Shown in pieces: positions 34,426-47,942 of a DNA stretch of 64,000 nucleotides. Origin of the DNA: Gambelia wislizenii (taxonomy: Eukaryota > Chordata > Lepidosauria > Squamata > Crotaphytidae); contig JAUMIR010000004.1 in assembly GCA_030847615.1 (NCBI GenBank), forward strand, positions 224,916,501 through 224,980,500. The letters run 5' to 3'. The notes under the pieces were generated by a model. It did not search any database. It saw only the letters and a program-made list of their open reading frames with translations, and was not told where the DNA came from. Positions within the stretch are counted from its first letter, which is position 1. Every line of letters starts with the position of its first letter. The position numbers and the translations under genes are program-made.

Positions 34426-35489
34426 TAAACACGAGTAAGCATCACTCTGAGTACCTTCAAAACATCCCTGCAATACCAAGACAGATTATTGTATCAGTGT
34501 AGAAATTGATGGACTGCTGGACTGCAGCTCCCATCACATGCAGTAGTGAAGAATACTGGGGCCACATGTTTCCCTCTCCTGAATTACATGATGATGTGCC
34601 AGTTCCCCAATTACTGTAGTGCTAAGCATTCATTTACTGGTACAACCGTTTATCAATACAGACCGTTAGAATTCTTAGGTCAGTTTCTTTCTTTTCTAAT
34701 TATATTTCCCAGACTTCCTTATTGCATCTGTATTTCCTAATCACTAAGGAGTTATCATATAGTGACACAGATCTCAAGCCAAATTATGAAGACAAGTCTT
34801 TCTGGTCCTTTGGGAAATGTTGAGGTGTGAAATACAATTGCAGCTGACAGTTTTAATAACTTTACTTGTACCATTGTAAAAGGAAGTCCCTAAAGCCTTG
34901 GAATAGTCAGCTGAGAAAATTACCTACCATACATTTTTTTGCAGAAGGAACATAAAACAGAGAACACCCCCCCCCCAATCTTTAATACAAGACATCTTAG
35001 GAAGTCATCACGGCTATCAGCAGTGAACTAGAACTGTGCTTCTTCACAAGAAAGATGGCTTAGGCATTTAAATATTATATTATTCCTGCGGTTTTAGTTT
35101 GGGAGCAAGCATTAGCAGAGGAATTGGCAAATCAGAATGAGATCTAGTGAAAAAGATGCCAGCCACAGATGCAAGCAAAATGTCAGGAATAAACTCTTCC
35201 AGAACACAGCCTCACAGCCTGGAAAAAAATCATGAAAAACCTTTGAATGGATTCATAAATCTAAAAACTAGCCACTAAATTTGGCAAACAAAGTTTCAGT
35301 AATCTATTATTCATCATCTTAATTCTTATATACATTTTAGATCCAGCTTTGTTTATAGAGAAAGTATGTAGTTCTTCCCTACTTATAATACGTAGCTGGG
35401 TTTATGGAGGCTTTTATTGGGGTGTGTTTTTATTTTTATTGCTTATTTTTTATCTTTTAACTTTTATGTGTTTTATGTAATTTTAGATT

Positions 35490-35620
35490 TTTATATTGTG
35501 AGGTTTTTAATGGTTATAAACTGTATTTTATGTGATTCTGTGAGCCACCTTGGGTCCCTTCTGGGAGAAAGGCAGCATATAAATTAAATTAATAAGGAAG
35601 GAAGGAAGTAAATGCTGTTT
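35490..35620 (+). mobile_element. Probable LINE 3'-end fragment
   Basis: GTGAGCCACCTTGGGTCCCT, TCTGGGAGAAAGGCAGCATA and ATAAATTAAATTAATAAGG are typical of a LINE 3' end in amniotes. Confidence 0.5.
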
Positions 35621-38060
35621 CCCACCACCAAGAAACCTGCCATTTTGCCTCAGGACAGAGGTGCTTCTGAGTAACAGCTGCATTTTATATTTTTAGAAAG
35701 AGCAACCAGTGATAGTTTTAGGTTTCTCAAAGATCCCCCCCCCCTAGTAACACTTGGGAGAGTTTCAGTATGCATATGAAGCATACTGAAAGCCTTGCAA
35801 ATGTGTGAATTTTTGAGACAGGTGTACTTTGTCTTGAACCAAGTCTTGAAAAGTGTGAAATGGATAATTTCAGTGAGAATCTCAAAAGATTTTTTTAAGT
35901 CCCTAGTAGTAGGAGTCACAATGCAAAGTTGCTTTTAGTGTAGTAGGACATGTGTTTGTAACCTATCTAAGTCACAGAAATCTGGAGAAGAAAATGTATG
36001 ATGATTTTCAGCTTTCAATACAGATGCTGTCACACATACATGCCTGCATGCATGCACACTTCCTGGCTTTTGCTTACAAACATTTCTGTAATAATCATTC
36101 AAGTCAGTGCCATTCTTTGAGCATCAGCTAAAAAAAGCTATTCATTGTAGCACAAATCTCAAAAGATATGTATGTACTGGAAATGGCATGGTTTTAAAGA
36201 GCAAACAAACAGTGGTTTGTAATTTTTAGTACTATTCTCCTTTGACAGTTTTCTAGCTGCAAATTTAATTTACAACAGGGTTCCAGTGGGAATTAGGGGC
36301 AGCTAATTTGAACATGTATTAGAATTACAACAGCTTTGGAACAATGAGCCAAATGCCAATGCCAAATGCAGTGTTGTGTAGAGGAGGAGAGAGTTCTGTC
36401 TGAATCCAAATGCTAATGTTTTGTCCTCCCACTCCCAGCACACCATGTGGAGCTAACTGTACACAGCATCTAGTTAGGTCTGGCTGAATGATTTGTTTCT
36501 TGTTTGGGAAAAATGCTTTAGATTTCCTTTCTTTGGGAAGGGCAGACAACTGCCTTAGGATTACGATGGGTGAATAATCACAGCTTCCTGTTTTCAGAAA
36601 AGAGGCAATTTAAATCTCATTAGAGTGTTAATGTACAGTATTTGTCTAATGTTAATTATGACTTCATCCATGTTTTGTTTCTGATTTATTTGTTTTTTCA
36701 AACTCTGGTATAAAAATTGTGTTTTTTCAGCATGAGCTCATAGATGGCTATAATATAGAGTCTCAGACTACAGTAGAGAATTTTGCTTAGTGGACAAAAG
36801 AGCCCTTGCTTCAGTCTGACTGGGAAAACGTATAGATCAATTTAGTTGTTATACATGTATGTCCTGCCTTTCTTCCATTGTGGGCTAAGCTGAGGTACCT
36901 CCCATCTAGTCAGTGGTCTCCCATCCATGCAGTGATCAGATATTTCCATGGCTTTGTGATCATTAGTTCAATATCCCCTACACTGTAAGCAAAGCAGAGA
37001 AACTCCAGTCCATTTCACTTGCTATATATAGTAGTCCCTGCAAACAAACAGCATTCTGGTCCGAACTGCAACTCAGAAGAGGGCCAGTCCTTCTATTAGA
37101 TAGAATGAGGCATCCATCTCAGAGAGCCAGTGCTGGCAAGCCAGAGTGGCAGCCTCCTAGTTATCTCTCCTCAGCCTCCTAGCTACTCCCCACTTCTGCA
37201 AGACAAGGCTATGGGTGCTATGGGTTCTATGTAGCTTCTCCTGCACCCCTCAACCAGCCCACTACAAGAACAGTGGAGGATGCAGTCCTGTCACCAGTAT
37301 TAAACTAAAATTCAACTACCAAAGCAGTTGGCTTTTGTATGTGGTACAGGGAGTGGCATCCCTGTGTTTTCTTTGCCTTAGCTCTGACTCAAAAGATGAA
37401 GCATACAGATCCATCAGGCCCTTGCTTACTCTTCTCATCTATGTGAGGCATTGAAACTGATGAGTGCTGCTCATTAGAAGACCAGCTCTGAGAATGAGCA
37501 CAAAGGAACTTAAGCACCCTGGTTTTTTAGGATGATATATTCTTTATGCATGGCTACCACATAACCAGTATTATCCATTGTCTGATAGGCTCTCCACTTT
37601 CCAACTTAGTTTCCACTGCTATTATTGTTTGTCTGAAGCATGAGAGGCAAGCCTTATGATGGCTGATCACTTGAGGACTAATTTACACTCATTATGTGTA
37701 TTCAGATTTTTTTAAAGAAAGCTGTCATTACCATGTAAACTCTCCAGGCAGCTGTTCTGAGTCATCAGTTTAATGTCCAAGAGCAGAAAAGAAACATGGA
37801 AGTCTTGTTGCTTTTTCATGTGAATAAAGGTGAATTGAGATGCCTTCATTCCAAGGAAGATCTTTGATTTCTAAAATACTGTCTCTTCCTAACAGAAGTA
37901 CATTCTGTTTAATTAAAATACATTCTTTTGCCAGCTACTTGGAATATTTGTGGTTTAGAGGACAATGGAGCACAACTGAACTAATGACCCTGTTATCCTA
38001 CTGGATAAAAACTGTGATGTTGCATTTGCAAGGGCTGTTAATATTTGGATGTTTCAAATG
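35620..38060. other. Intron, no gene recognised
   Basis: About 2.4 kb without a classifiable repeat or exon apart from short low-complexity runs. Small open frames here have no support. Confidence 0.45.
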
Positions 38061-38065
38061 TCTCT

Positions 38066-38125
38066 CATTCATAGGGTTGCCATAAGTTGAAGCTGATTTG
38101 ATGGCAATTAACAACAACTACTAAT
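38066..38125 (+). mobile_element. SINE 3' tail fragment
   Basis: GGGTTGCCATAAGTTGAAGC then TGATTTGATGGCAATTAACA matches the tail of tRNA/5S-derived SINEs here; the head is missing. Confidence 0.6.
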
Positions 38126-38319
38126 TGAGCGACACATGGGGAGGTGGCCAGTTGTGTGTGTGTGTGGGGAGAGCATGAAAGGAAAATTATCCTGGCAGAC
38201 ATATAATTTAAAATAATTCATTCCTATTCCTTCTGGTGAATCAAGGAGAGGTCAATACAGGTGTAAAAGAAGATGCAAGCCTATATGTTTTAGCAATGCT
38301 AAAATAGTACTCTACGGTG

Positions 38320-38705
38320 AACTCGCCACAGGTCAGCATAAGAGGGGCACTTCAAAAAAGCACAACATGGACTCCCTGAAACAACATCTCAGGCTCGGCC
38401 AAATTGATCACCAACAATGGTCCGCCCTGGCCTCACATCGGGAGGCTTGGAGACGCACTATCCACAATGCTGCAGCCTTATTTGAGAGCTCATGCCAAAT
38501 AAGTCTTGAAGAGAAACGGCAACGCAGAAAGAATCACAACACGGAATCATCACCCAAGGAGACCTTCTGCTGTGCTTTCTGCAACCGGACATGTTTATCG
38601 CAGATTGGTCTTTTCAGTCATCAGTGCGCTTGCAGAAAGCGCAGGATGAGTCCTTCCTGAATCTTCATTTGTGAAGAAAAGCCAGAGAGAGAGAGAGAGA
38701 GAGTC
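38320..38705 (+). pseudogene. LINE ORF C-terminal remnant with zinc-finger motif
   Basis: This encodes DSLKQHLRLGQIDHQQWSAL, a REAWRRTIHNAAALFE stretch, a basic KRQRRKNHN run and CCAFCNRTCLSQIGLFSHQC, a C2H2-like finger, then a stop and a short GA-rich 3' end. It is the C-terminus of the same LINE family as 22198-22790, truncated at its 5' side. Confidence 0.8.
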
Positions 38706-39881
38706 AGCCTCCCAACTGACTTTTCTACTCACTTTTCCTGTCTCCAGCTTACATACTCCACTCTAAATGCCTGCACACAAATGAGAAGGAAAAGTTCAGC
38801 AGTCCTGTTACTTCTTCAACATATATGCTCACTCTCTGCTCCCTGCTGAGGGCATGGTGACTGGTTCTTGTAAGGATTTGTGTATTTAAAAAATATCAGG
38901 ACTGTAGATCTTTTTCTTACCATTTGTGTATGGGACTGGCATTGCCAGTGCAGGAGGAAAAATGAAGAGGGGAGAAAGGACTGAATCGATAGGAAAAACA
39001 TACATCCCTCACAGCAGCCAATCAGAGGTCCATCTTAAATTGGGACCCCTGTTTGTGCGCCTTGGGGAGTGTAGGTCTACTTGGTGAGGACTGTGTTGGC
39101 TTTCTGGTGGGACTGTATCGAGTGGAGGAGTTGGTCCACCTCAAAAATACCTGTGGGCTTATCAATCAAAATCTGCTGTAGGCCTAGCTAGGGATGGGAC
39201 TTCTTAGGCAGACCATAAAGTGGAATTCACCTCTCTTTGTTAAGGCCATTTTATTTGACCAGGCATTTGGTCTGTACTGGATTACTGTATGTATGGCATT
39301 TTTGTCTATCTGGTTATTTGCAAAAGTATGTGCTGAACATGGGGGAGCCAATAAACAGCCAAACAGGCAGTGCTAGTCTTTAAAACAGCCTTAGACTCTC
39401 CTTCTCCTCCCACACTACAAAAATAAAAACATATGGAAGCTCTCACACTCCATATTCCAGTCACCTACCACAGTCAAACCTGCATTAACTTCATTTGCTG
39501 TTTGCAACTTCCAACTGTTTTTTCAGTCTCCCCTTACTGGGATGGGAAATATATCATAGAAGAGTAGTCACCATCACTGCTCACGTGGAGAAGCATGTAA
39601 CCATCTCAAGCATTGTACAGGCATCTTCATCTAGCTACCAAAATGTTTCCTGAGCATCAGTGAGTGTTACCAAACTATCACATGAAATGAAATATGATAA
39701 TCTCCTCACATCCATCACCCTGGGCATAAAAGAAATCAGCAGCATGATGAATGCAAGTATGCCCATCATGACTCCAGGCTGTGATTTGCAACTTATGCTT
39801 AGAAATGTAAATGCTTCAAAGTTAGATCCTTGTTTCTAGGGTCACTCTCACGTGTTCATCATGCTGCTTGGAAAGAATTAT

Positions 39882-40704
39882 TCCAGGGCTTCAGTTACAC
39901 GACAGTTTTTATTGCGGTAATTTGCACTTTATCACTGTTTCGCAGCAGTACTGCATGGTTCACATGAATTATTGCTTAATTGGTCTATCGGTTTAGTTTT
40001 CAGCTGTTTTCCGCTTTAATATTCACACACAGACTGAGATGGGGGCGTGGCCTCCCAAGCACATCCTCTGATTACCACAGGAATGCCTGAGATGAACATT
40101 CACACACAAACAAGAGAGACTGGAAAAGGCTTGCTTAATTCTTCAGATTGCAGCAGCTGGGCACAAGATAGCATGGAGGGAGGGAGAGAAGGAAAGACAC
40201 ACACACACAAGGCTAGCACTCCAGTCTTTTTCGTGGCTAAGCACAAGACAGGGAGACGGGAAGGGATGCGATCTCAGGAGGGGAGACAACGATCATTCAC
40301 ACACTGAAAGTAGCAAGGTGGGAGGGAGAGAAGGAAAGACACACACAAGGCTAGCACTCACAGTCTTTTTCGTGGCTGGAAACAACATGGATCTTTTCTC
40401 CATCCCCTCCTTGTCCACACCCCTCCCTGGTGAGTTCAACCAATCATGGCAAAGCTCTGCTGTGATGTATCGAAAGATTGCTGGTAATTCACACAGCATG
40501 TAGTGTAATGGTTGTTCAGACTATCGAAAATGCGCTACTTTTCAAAAAAGTCAGGAAAAGTCCCGAAATCCTTTCTTGTGTTACTAATGGGTTTTTGTGC
40601 CCCCCTCCTTCTGAAAGAGGCGACTTTGTGGCGCAATGCATGTAAACAATTAGGAATCTTGGTGAATTCTTCACGTTTTTTTCACCGTGTAACCAAGCCC
40701 CAGG
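39882..40704. mobile_element. Non-autonomous DNA element (~820 bp), 'GTTACAC' ends
   Basis: AGGGCTTCAGTTACACGACA at the left mirrors CACCGTGTAACCAAGCCCC at the right. The interior has TTGCGGTAATTTGCACTT and a duplicated block (GGAGGGAGAGAAGGAAAGAC at 40175 and 40320). The sister copy is 59343-60229. Confidence 0.7.
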
Positions 40705-40722
40705 TATTCTACTTGGCCCACC

Positions 40723-40876
40723 ATTTATTTATTTATTTATTTATACCCCACTCTTCAGCCACAAGGCTATCAGAGCGGCTTACAAATTGTTTTAAGCAAT
40801 AGCTATTTACACATCTACACTGCATTAAACAGTTTCCAATGTGGGTTAGCTAATTGCCCCCACAAGCTGGGTACTA
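40723..40876 (-). mobile_element. Sauria SINE, 5'-truncated
   Basis: (TTTA)n then TATACCCCACTCTTCAGCC, read on +, is the Bov-B-like tail. The body ends at CTGGGTACT; no tRNA head. Confidence 0.85.
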
Positions 40877-41496
40877 AGTTTTGTCTTGCTTAGAGTTGAA
40901 ATCAGTGGAAAAAGGTAATCATGACTAACTTAAGTCCCATTGATTTTGATGCATCTTCTCTAAAGATATTTCCAGAAGATGCTTTTGTTAGGGAATTGTC
41001 CCACCTTGTCCATGGAATTTTATGGGGGCTCTAGACATTGGTGCCTAAGCCTGTAACTCTCCTGTGTTCTCCAACTTCTTCAACTTTTTTATTAAAAAAT
41101 CTATTTAGGAGGGAAAGATGGCATAGCTGTGCAAGGTCTTTTGATTGGTAATGCTTGGATCTCTCACCTGGAAGCAGCCCAGATCTGGATCCAACCTAGT
41201 TTATGTTCTGAGCAACACAATTCAGTAATTGCCAACACAAAGTCCTAGGATGCTTATTCTCTGTTAAAGGTACATAAGATTGCAGTCTCAGAGAGACCAA
41301 AATGTGGCAAAATTTCATTGGTAAAGAGGGGAGAGTGCAATTACAGGTTGCATTGTGCCAGAAAATATGCAGTAAGATCATTCATCATTTTTCCCACTGG
41401 TACACTGATCCTGAAAGCTTGTTAAGTTCTTTGTAAGGATGTCAGCTGGTGAACCAGTACATTATTGCAAGGGGGGATATGTGTGTATGTGTCTTA

Positions 41497-41722
41497 GGGC
41501 CTTACCACACTACACTGTTAAAGTGCTATTATTCCACTTTAACTGTATGGCTGCCTCCTGTAGAATCCTGGGATTTGCAGTTTAGGGAGGGGCGTTTAGC
41601 ATCCTCAGCCAGAGAGCTCTTAGGCTTCACTAAACTACAAACCCCAGAATTCCACAGGAGGCAACCATAGCAGTTAAAGTGGAATAATCATGCTAAAACA
41701 GTGTAGTGCAATAAGGCTTTTA
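41497..41722. mobile_element. Palindromic MITE ('AGTTAAAGTGGAAT' family)
   Basis: GGGCCTTACCACACTACACT at the left mirrors CAGTGTAGTGCAATAAGGC at the right. The inner arms ATTATTCCACTTTAACTG and CAGTTAAAGTGGAATAAT are perfect. Confidence 0.85.
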
Positions 41723-44700
41723 ATTAGATTTGATATTCTTTGTGCATGGGTGACTGTGCCCAGTAACTGATGTTTGCACATGTAACGTATCAATAGATTC
41801 ACTTAGCTTTCCAATTCTTTGCACTGCAGTCACATCCTAAAACAAGTAGTCAATTTCTAATCGCTTTTCTAGACCCACAAAATTCTAACTACGTGTATAT
41901 TTTTGATACTTAGATAAACATGCACTAAGTTTCACAAATAAATGTTTAGGACAGGGCACAGCAGTTGCTGCACAAGAGTGATGTGTTCCCAGGAGCATTA
42001 CAAAGAGCAGTGAAAAGATCACATGTTACATCATGTGATCTCAGGGTTGATCCCATGGGTTCAGGGTTGCCATGGTGGCACAGCAGCAGAAAGGAGCAGC
42101 CGCAGCAGCCATGCCACTGTATCTAGATCCGCCATCAACTAATTTTCCCACAATGCCCCTGCTGTAACATTGCTTCAAGGTGTTATGGGAAATTAAAATG
42201 GCAGCTCCTCCAGATACAGCAATATGGTATTCATCATAACACTGGGAGTAGTATGAAGAGTGTGATCAGCTACTGGGCTCCCAACAGATGTTTGAGAGTG
42301 TCACATGCCTAATCCAAGAATCCTGTTACAATCATGGGGAAAATTTTAACACCAGGATGACCTATCCCAATCTTGATTTTAGTCAATGACTTGTCAACAC
42401 TCTTGACTTTTTTGTTACATTAAAAGCTAGAGTGTGTGTAATATGGGGATATTTCCCTTTATGACTGGCACTGAACTGTACTAAATTGTTGTTTTCAATT
42501 GATGCATGCAAGAATTTATTGTGCTTTTCAGGCAGAGTTCGGTCTCTCTCTTTCCCCCAACCCCCGCCCCAAAATCTTTCTATGAAAATAGTTACTTCGT
42601 AGCCAGGATGTGCAGTCTGCATTCCTCCTTCTTACAAACAATTCTAATGAGGCTCCTGAAAAAGCCATTATGTAACACATAGCTACACATAGCAAGGCTA
42701 CAATGGCACTACACATTACAGTACCAAATTGTGTAGCTTTATACTTTTATTCCCAAGCATGGCCAGAGAAAACCGCACATCCTAATTGCTTTACAGTCCT
42801 AAGGTGAACTCTCTAAACATCCTATTTTGTAACAGTGGTTGTACTGTAAGAATAATTACCATGATTACCAGAACAGAGCTCTTTTCTTGCAAAGCATGTA
42901 CTGAGTACCAGGTCATTTGGAAGGCACGTGTTGTGTTCCTGACCTTAGAACTTTCAGAATTCAAAACTAGATGAAGTACTGGTTCTGTTTCTCTTTCATG
43001 TTGGGCCAGCAGTGGCAGCTGATGTCCACTGAGGTTGGTGGAATGGAGGGCAGAATCACAAGAGGCAAAACCAAGGAGTTACTAGAAGTGGACATAACTA
43101 CATCCAGTTTGTTATCCAACTTTCTCCTTGCAAGGTCTAAATAGACTGCAAACCTCTCATTGGTTAGTAGGAGTGGTGGAGTTTATGTGGGCAGTGGCCC
43201 ATATGTTCACTGTAGGATCACCTCTGTTAATGTTTTATGGCAGCTGTTGTGGGGCTTGATCAGCACCATAGTGTGCTGTAGTTTAACTCTTTCTCCTACC
43301 TCATGGTTCTAATGAAATACTTCCTCAGGGTGGCTGTTTGTCAGGAACGGAAACCTCAGCGGCTTTCACAGCAGTGGATGCTCTCAGCTTGTTTTCCTAT
43401 TAGGGATGCAACTGGGAGCAAAGTATCTTTTCCCACTGGGGGTATGGCTGGGACCAGCATTCTCAGTGAACTCTGCACACCTTGTGTCTTGGTGGCAATG
43501 CTGCATGCAGTTCCACTTTCCTAGGAAGAATTAACTTAAGAATGCAAGCCCCCAAATCCCCAGTGAAAAACTAAGAACCATGTATGCAGCCAAAATCACT
43601 TGCCAAGGATGTTGGGGCTTGGACCTTTGTCTTTCCATCTGCCAGTTTGAAAATAAGTTTCTTCACCTCTGAGTAATGGAAGGGGCAGATAGCAGTGTTT
43701 GCCCCAATCCAGCTTTTAAGTCATTCATCCAAATACATTTACATTTCTAAGCACCCTTAATCAAATGCTCAATTCATCATCCCTCATTTATGTTATGTTT
43801 GCCTTTGTAGTGCTGTTTTTCTGGCCATAGACCCAGAAAGATGGAGAGGAATGCTAAGTTGTCTCTGAATGCAACAGTAGTATAGCCAAAGCGATGAGCC
43901 TCAGAAGTATAAACTGCTGGGAGGTGCTACTGCATATGAAGTCAGAGTTTGGAACAGTTATTTTTGGAGTACAGGGCTCAGAATCCCCCAACCATCATGG
44001 GCCATTTTAGTGAGTGGGGATAAAAGCCAAGAGCTCTTGTGTTATTCTCATTTGTTTTCATAGGACTTTAGAGAGGAACATCTGGGTGGTTTATGCCATA
44101 GGAAAGTTAGCTTCCCAGCTGCATTTTTACCATCTCTGAAAAATCACACTTCCACTGATGAAGAATGTATTACTACTGAAGCTGAAACCAAAGACAAAAC
44201 TCCTATTGAGTGTAGAACAGGCTAGGACCAACATGGCCATCTTTGTTTACCTAACACAACTTTTCCCTGCTCTATTCTAGGATGCAGTGGCTTTCTAGTC
44301 CCCTTTTACACCCTGCATGCCATTTGTTGTAGCTTACGTGATACGTTGGCCAATGAACAAGTTTGATGACTGTTAATTTTATCATTATGAAACTGAATAA
44401 AGATTCTTTGCGGGAAAATGAGGACTGAGGAGGCAAAGAAGAAGCTCTATTGTTCTGGGTAGGCTAACCATGCCTAGTTGTTTTTCTGGACTGTTAGCTG
44501 CCTTTGTTTCCACAGGCTCTTTGGACAAGTAGGGTACAGTTTGGAGGCTCACATATGCATTGGGTAGGAGGAACACAGAACTAAGCTCATCATACTTACA
44601 GGAGTTAGGAAGCTGGCATGGAAGGAAGAAAATTAAGTAAAGGAATTGGCATCTTCTAACTGTCCACTGATTAGCCTGAGGTAGAGAGGGAAGAGGTATG

Positions 44701-44912
44701 TCTAACGTGACACAACATGTTTGGTTTCTACGTGACTGACAAGAGAAGAAGCATTTTAAGCTCAATAATGTCAATATCCACCAGTATCTGTAGGAGAACA
44801 TTGCCCACTCCTCCATTTTTGCAGCTTATGAGGGCAAAGAGTAACATTTGTATACACTGAATGTTGGAGAACATGATATGGTCCAGAAACTGATCCTGGG
44901 CTTTTTCCGCAG
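41723..44912. other. Intron, no gene recognised
   Basis: About 3.2 kb. A half copy of the 'CAGAGCTTGG' MITE lies near 43950-44010, and 44110-44225 resembles an old dispersed repeat ending in AGGACCAACATGGCCATC. No exon was seen. Confidence 0.45.
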
Positions 44913-44968
44913 ACGACTGAGCCAGAGACCAACTGCTGAAGAATTGGAGCAGAGGAACATTCTCAAAC
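44913..44968 (+). CDS. PHACTR1: PHACTR1 short exon with second C-terminal RPEL motif
   Basis: This 56-nt exon has acceptor TTTTCCGCAG and donor GTGAGT. With AG from the previous exon it encodes RRLSQRPTAEELEQRNILK plus the first base of a Pro codon. RLSQRPTAEELEQRNIL is a full RPEL motif. It is too short to be called from open frames alone; splice signals, phase (2 in, 1 out) and peptide all agree. The preceding intron is about 15.6 kb. Confidence 0.96.
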
Positions 44969-45324
44969 GTGAGTAGCTGCAAGCTTGCATTCAAAGACTG
45001 TGAGGGGGCAGAGGAGAGGAATGTCTTTCGACACCAGTTGTCCAGGGAGCTTTGTTTGGACCAGGGATCCCACTTCACCTCCACTGCTCTTCCTGCTTCT
45101 ATGCCTTTTTAATGCAGTTATTGTCCAAGGCAGATTTCCTGTAAATCCATTTTTATAGAGAGTGTATATAACAGCAATCAGCATTTTTCATTTGGTGCTT
45201 AGGTGAGAATATATTTGAGTTAGACGTAGTCAGGCAGGAAGAGTCAAGCCAAGGACCCTCACTTGCTCATGTTCTTTTTACAGTCCTGTATCTGTTTTCT
45301 CAGAAGTAATTCCCGCTGACTTTA

Positions 45325-47175
45325 CTTACTTAAAAGCCATCACAGATGTGAAAGTGGGTAAAAATCAGGGCCCAATAGGGAGCTGCATCCAATTGCAGCT
45401 ACCTGAGAAATAGATCCACATGATATACATCTTCAAAACATGTATCTTTTACCTACTTTCTAAATTCTTCAGATTTACTTCTAGGTTTACTTCTAGGTAA
45501 GTATTCACAGGATGGCAGGTGTACAGCACAAACCTATGCATATCTGCCCTGAAGCAAGCTCCATAAAACACCTAGGTTACTTAAAACAATTAGGATGTGG
45601 ATAGGATTTTGCAGCATTAGCTAAAAGTCTTAAGATACAGCTTTTCAAAGGAACAGTACCTGCTAGCAACTGTTTCCAAAGGATAATGTTAAATAAGGAA
45701 ACCACAAAAATTATGGAAAAAGATAAATGGTTTATATCACAGTGGGGTATTTGCAATGCAGCCTGAATTATGCTGAAATTACATCCTGTCCCAGCCTGAG
45801 AAAAAAAATCTACATATATTTGATCTGAAAATACTAAAGTTGTATAGCTATGAATAATTAAATGCGGGAAATGAAGTTTAAATAAAACCCTATTGCTATA
45901 GGACATTGTTCATATACATGTATAGCTGAAAAAAAATCCCAGCAAACTAAGTAGGTCTTATGTCTAGTTAAATGCATTTAATATAATCATTCTTTTAAGT
46001 TGCTTTTTTTTTAAAGAAAGAAAGAAAGAATACAGACATGTATGATTATAATGGTGAGCCTATTGTGGAACTGTGTTCCCATCACTTTAGTCAGCGATAC
46101 AGCTACACTTAAACATCAGAAACCCTTAGTGGAAATTAATGATGGAAGAAAAACTGGTTTGGTTTGCAATTTACTGCAAACTTCCCTAATTTCAGAGCAA
46201 CATATGAACAAATGATTCTTCTTAATTTGCAATTCTCCAAATTTTGTGATCAAGTCCTTCAAGCAAAGTATATATATATGAGGGAACTGTATCGCCACAG
46301 ATCAGCGTAAGAGGGGCGCTCCAAAAAAGTGATACAAGGACTCCCTGAAACAACATCTCAGGCTCGGCCAAATTGATCACCAACAATGGTCCGCCCTGGC
46401 CTCACATCGGGAGGCATGGAGACACACTATCCACAATGCTGCAGCCTTATTTGAGAACTCACACCGAACAAGTCTTGAAGAGAAACGACAACGCAGAAAG
46501 AATCACAACCCGGAAACATCACCCAAGGAGACCTTCTGCTGTGCTTTCTGCAACCGGACTTGTTTATCTTGGATTGGCCTTTTTAGTCAACAGTGCGCTT
46601 GCAGAAAGCGCGGGATGAGTCCTTTCTGAATCTTCGTTTGCGAAGAAAAGCCAGAGAGAGATATACCCAAATGCATATATTAGGGGAAAGTGCATCCAGG
46701 AATTAAATATTACATATAAAATATAGCATATTAGGAAACATGCTTTAAATATGTCTATGTTGGGCAAAATTACTTATAACAACACATGCACTAGGAGGAC
46801 AATGCACAGAAATGGGTACAAATCACCTTTAAAATTCTTAGTGTTTACAATGAACTGAATTTAAAACTGAAGAAATCACAAACTGGCTGAAATTTGATCC
46901 TTTGGATTGTCCCAATACTACCTTCCCACAGACATATTTCTAGTCTGAAAAAGTGACATCATCGCCATCTTAAGATATGAGTTATGATAACGATGATGAT
47001 GTACCAAACAAACATTTAATCTGTTGAATTTAGAAGGTAAGTAAAAGAGATACATGTTTTGAAGATGTATATCATGTGGATCTATTTCTTGGGTAGCTGC
47101 AATTGGGTGCAGCTCCCTATTGGGCCCTGATTATTACCCACTTTCATATCTATGACAGTTTTTGTAAGTGAAAAC
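45325..47175. mobile_element. Candidate DNA element with ~145-bp inverted arms
   Basis: The left arm 45325-45478 and right arm 47030-47175 are inverted copies: GTGAAAGTGGGTAAAAATCA, GGGCCCAATAGGGAGCTGCA and GATCCACATGATATACATCT on the left; AGATGTATATCATGTGGATC, TGCAGCTCCCTATTGGGCCC and TTACCCACTTTCATATCTAT on the right. The outer ends both approach CTTAC/GTAAG. The interior codes for nothing of its own and contains a nested LINE remnant. It could instead be two separate opposite copies of one repeat. Confidence 0.55.
46285..46670 (+). pseudogene. LINE ORF C-terminal remnant with zinc-finger motif
   Basis: Nearly the same sequence as 38320-38705 (CTCCCTGAAACAACATCTCA, CTGCTGTGCTTTCTGCAACC), with its own changes and a shorter GA run at the 3' end. 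It is 5'-truncated at almost the same place. Confidence 0.8.
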
Positions 47176-47880
47176 AGTCCATTTATGTCTTTTCATTGGC
47201 CACTGTGGTGGGAACCATTTGTAACCACAAGATAACTCTGTGAATTATGTTTGTAATTACATATACTTGAAACAGTGTCATGATGGGTCCAGTAGGCACT
47301 ATAAATGGTGTGAATTGAGGCTCATGTTCTAGAAAGCTGCATTTCATGAGATCAAATGCATTTCATGGCATCAAATGCAATAAAGGTACATGAGTGGCCC
47401 ATTGCCACAGATCATTTTATTCCGGATACAGTGTCTCCAGGAGTCATTACAGAAGCTGTTCCATAAAAGCAGAATTTTACATAAGGCTGTTCTCTGAGCT
47501 GCCTGCCCAGACAATATTCTCCCAACTGAGGCTAGTGATGGTATCCTTCCTTCCTTTCCCCAAAGCTCATAGACCCTGAGGCACAAAGGTAATGCTTGAA
47601 GAAGCCCTGGCTCCCTGCCTAATTGCTGGTATAAACTGAGTCATGTTAAGGGATAAAATTCATGCTGACACTTAGCCAAAGTGAAAAGGATTTGGACAAT
47701 TTGTAAGGTGTACACATACACACAGACAAATGTGTTGGCAAAGAGGTAGCAAGCATTCCCCATTCCCAGAGGGGCCCTGAGAGGGAAGGCTGAGACTTTA
47801 ATAAACCCATCCAAACACTTGCTAATACTTGTGTATTCTACATGTCCAACCAGTCTAGAATTTTGTCAAATCTTTTCTAG

Positions 47881-47942
47881 CACGGAATGAGCAAGAGGAG
47901 CAGGAAGAAAAACGGGAGATAAAAAGAAGATTAACACGCAAG
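47881..47942 (+). CDS. PHACTR1: PHACTR1 short exon, linker to third C-terminal RPEL
   Basis: This 62-nt exon follows TCTTTTCTAG and ends before GTGAGG. It completes the Pro codon and encodes PRNEQEEQEEKREIKRRLTRK, a charged helix that joins the second and third RPEL motifs. It ends in phase 0 after RK. In the family the next residues are LSQRPTVEELRERKIL followed by the PP1-binding tail. I searched for these in the remaining 16 kb by eye and did not see them, so the terminal exons should be beyond position 64000. Confidence 0.95.
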
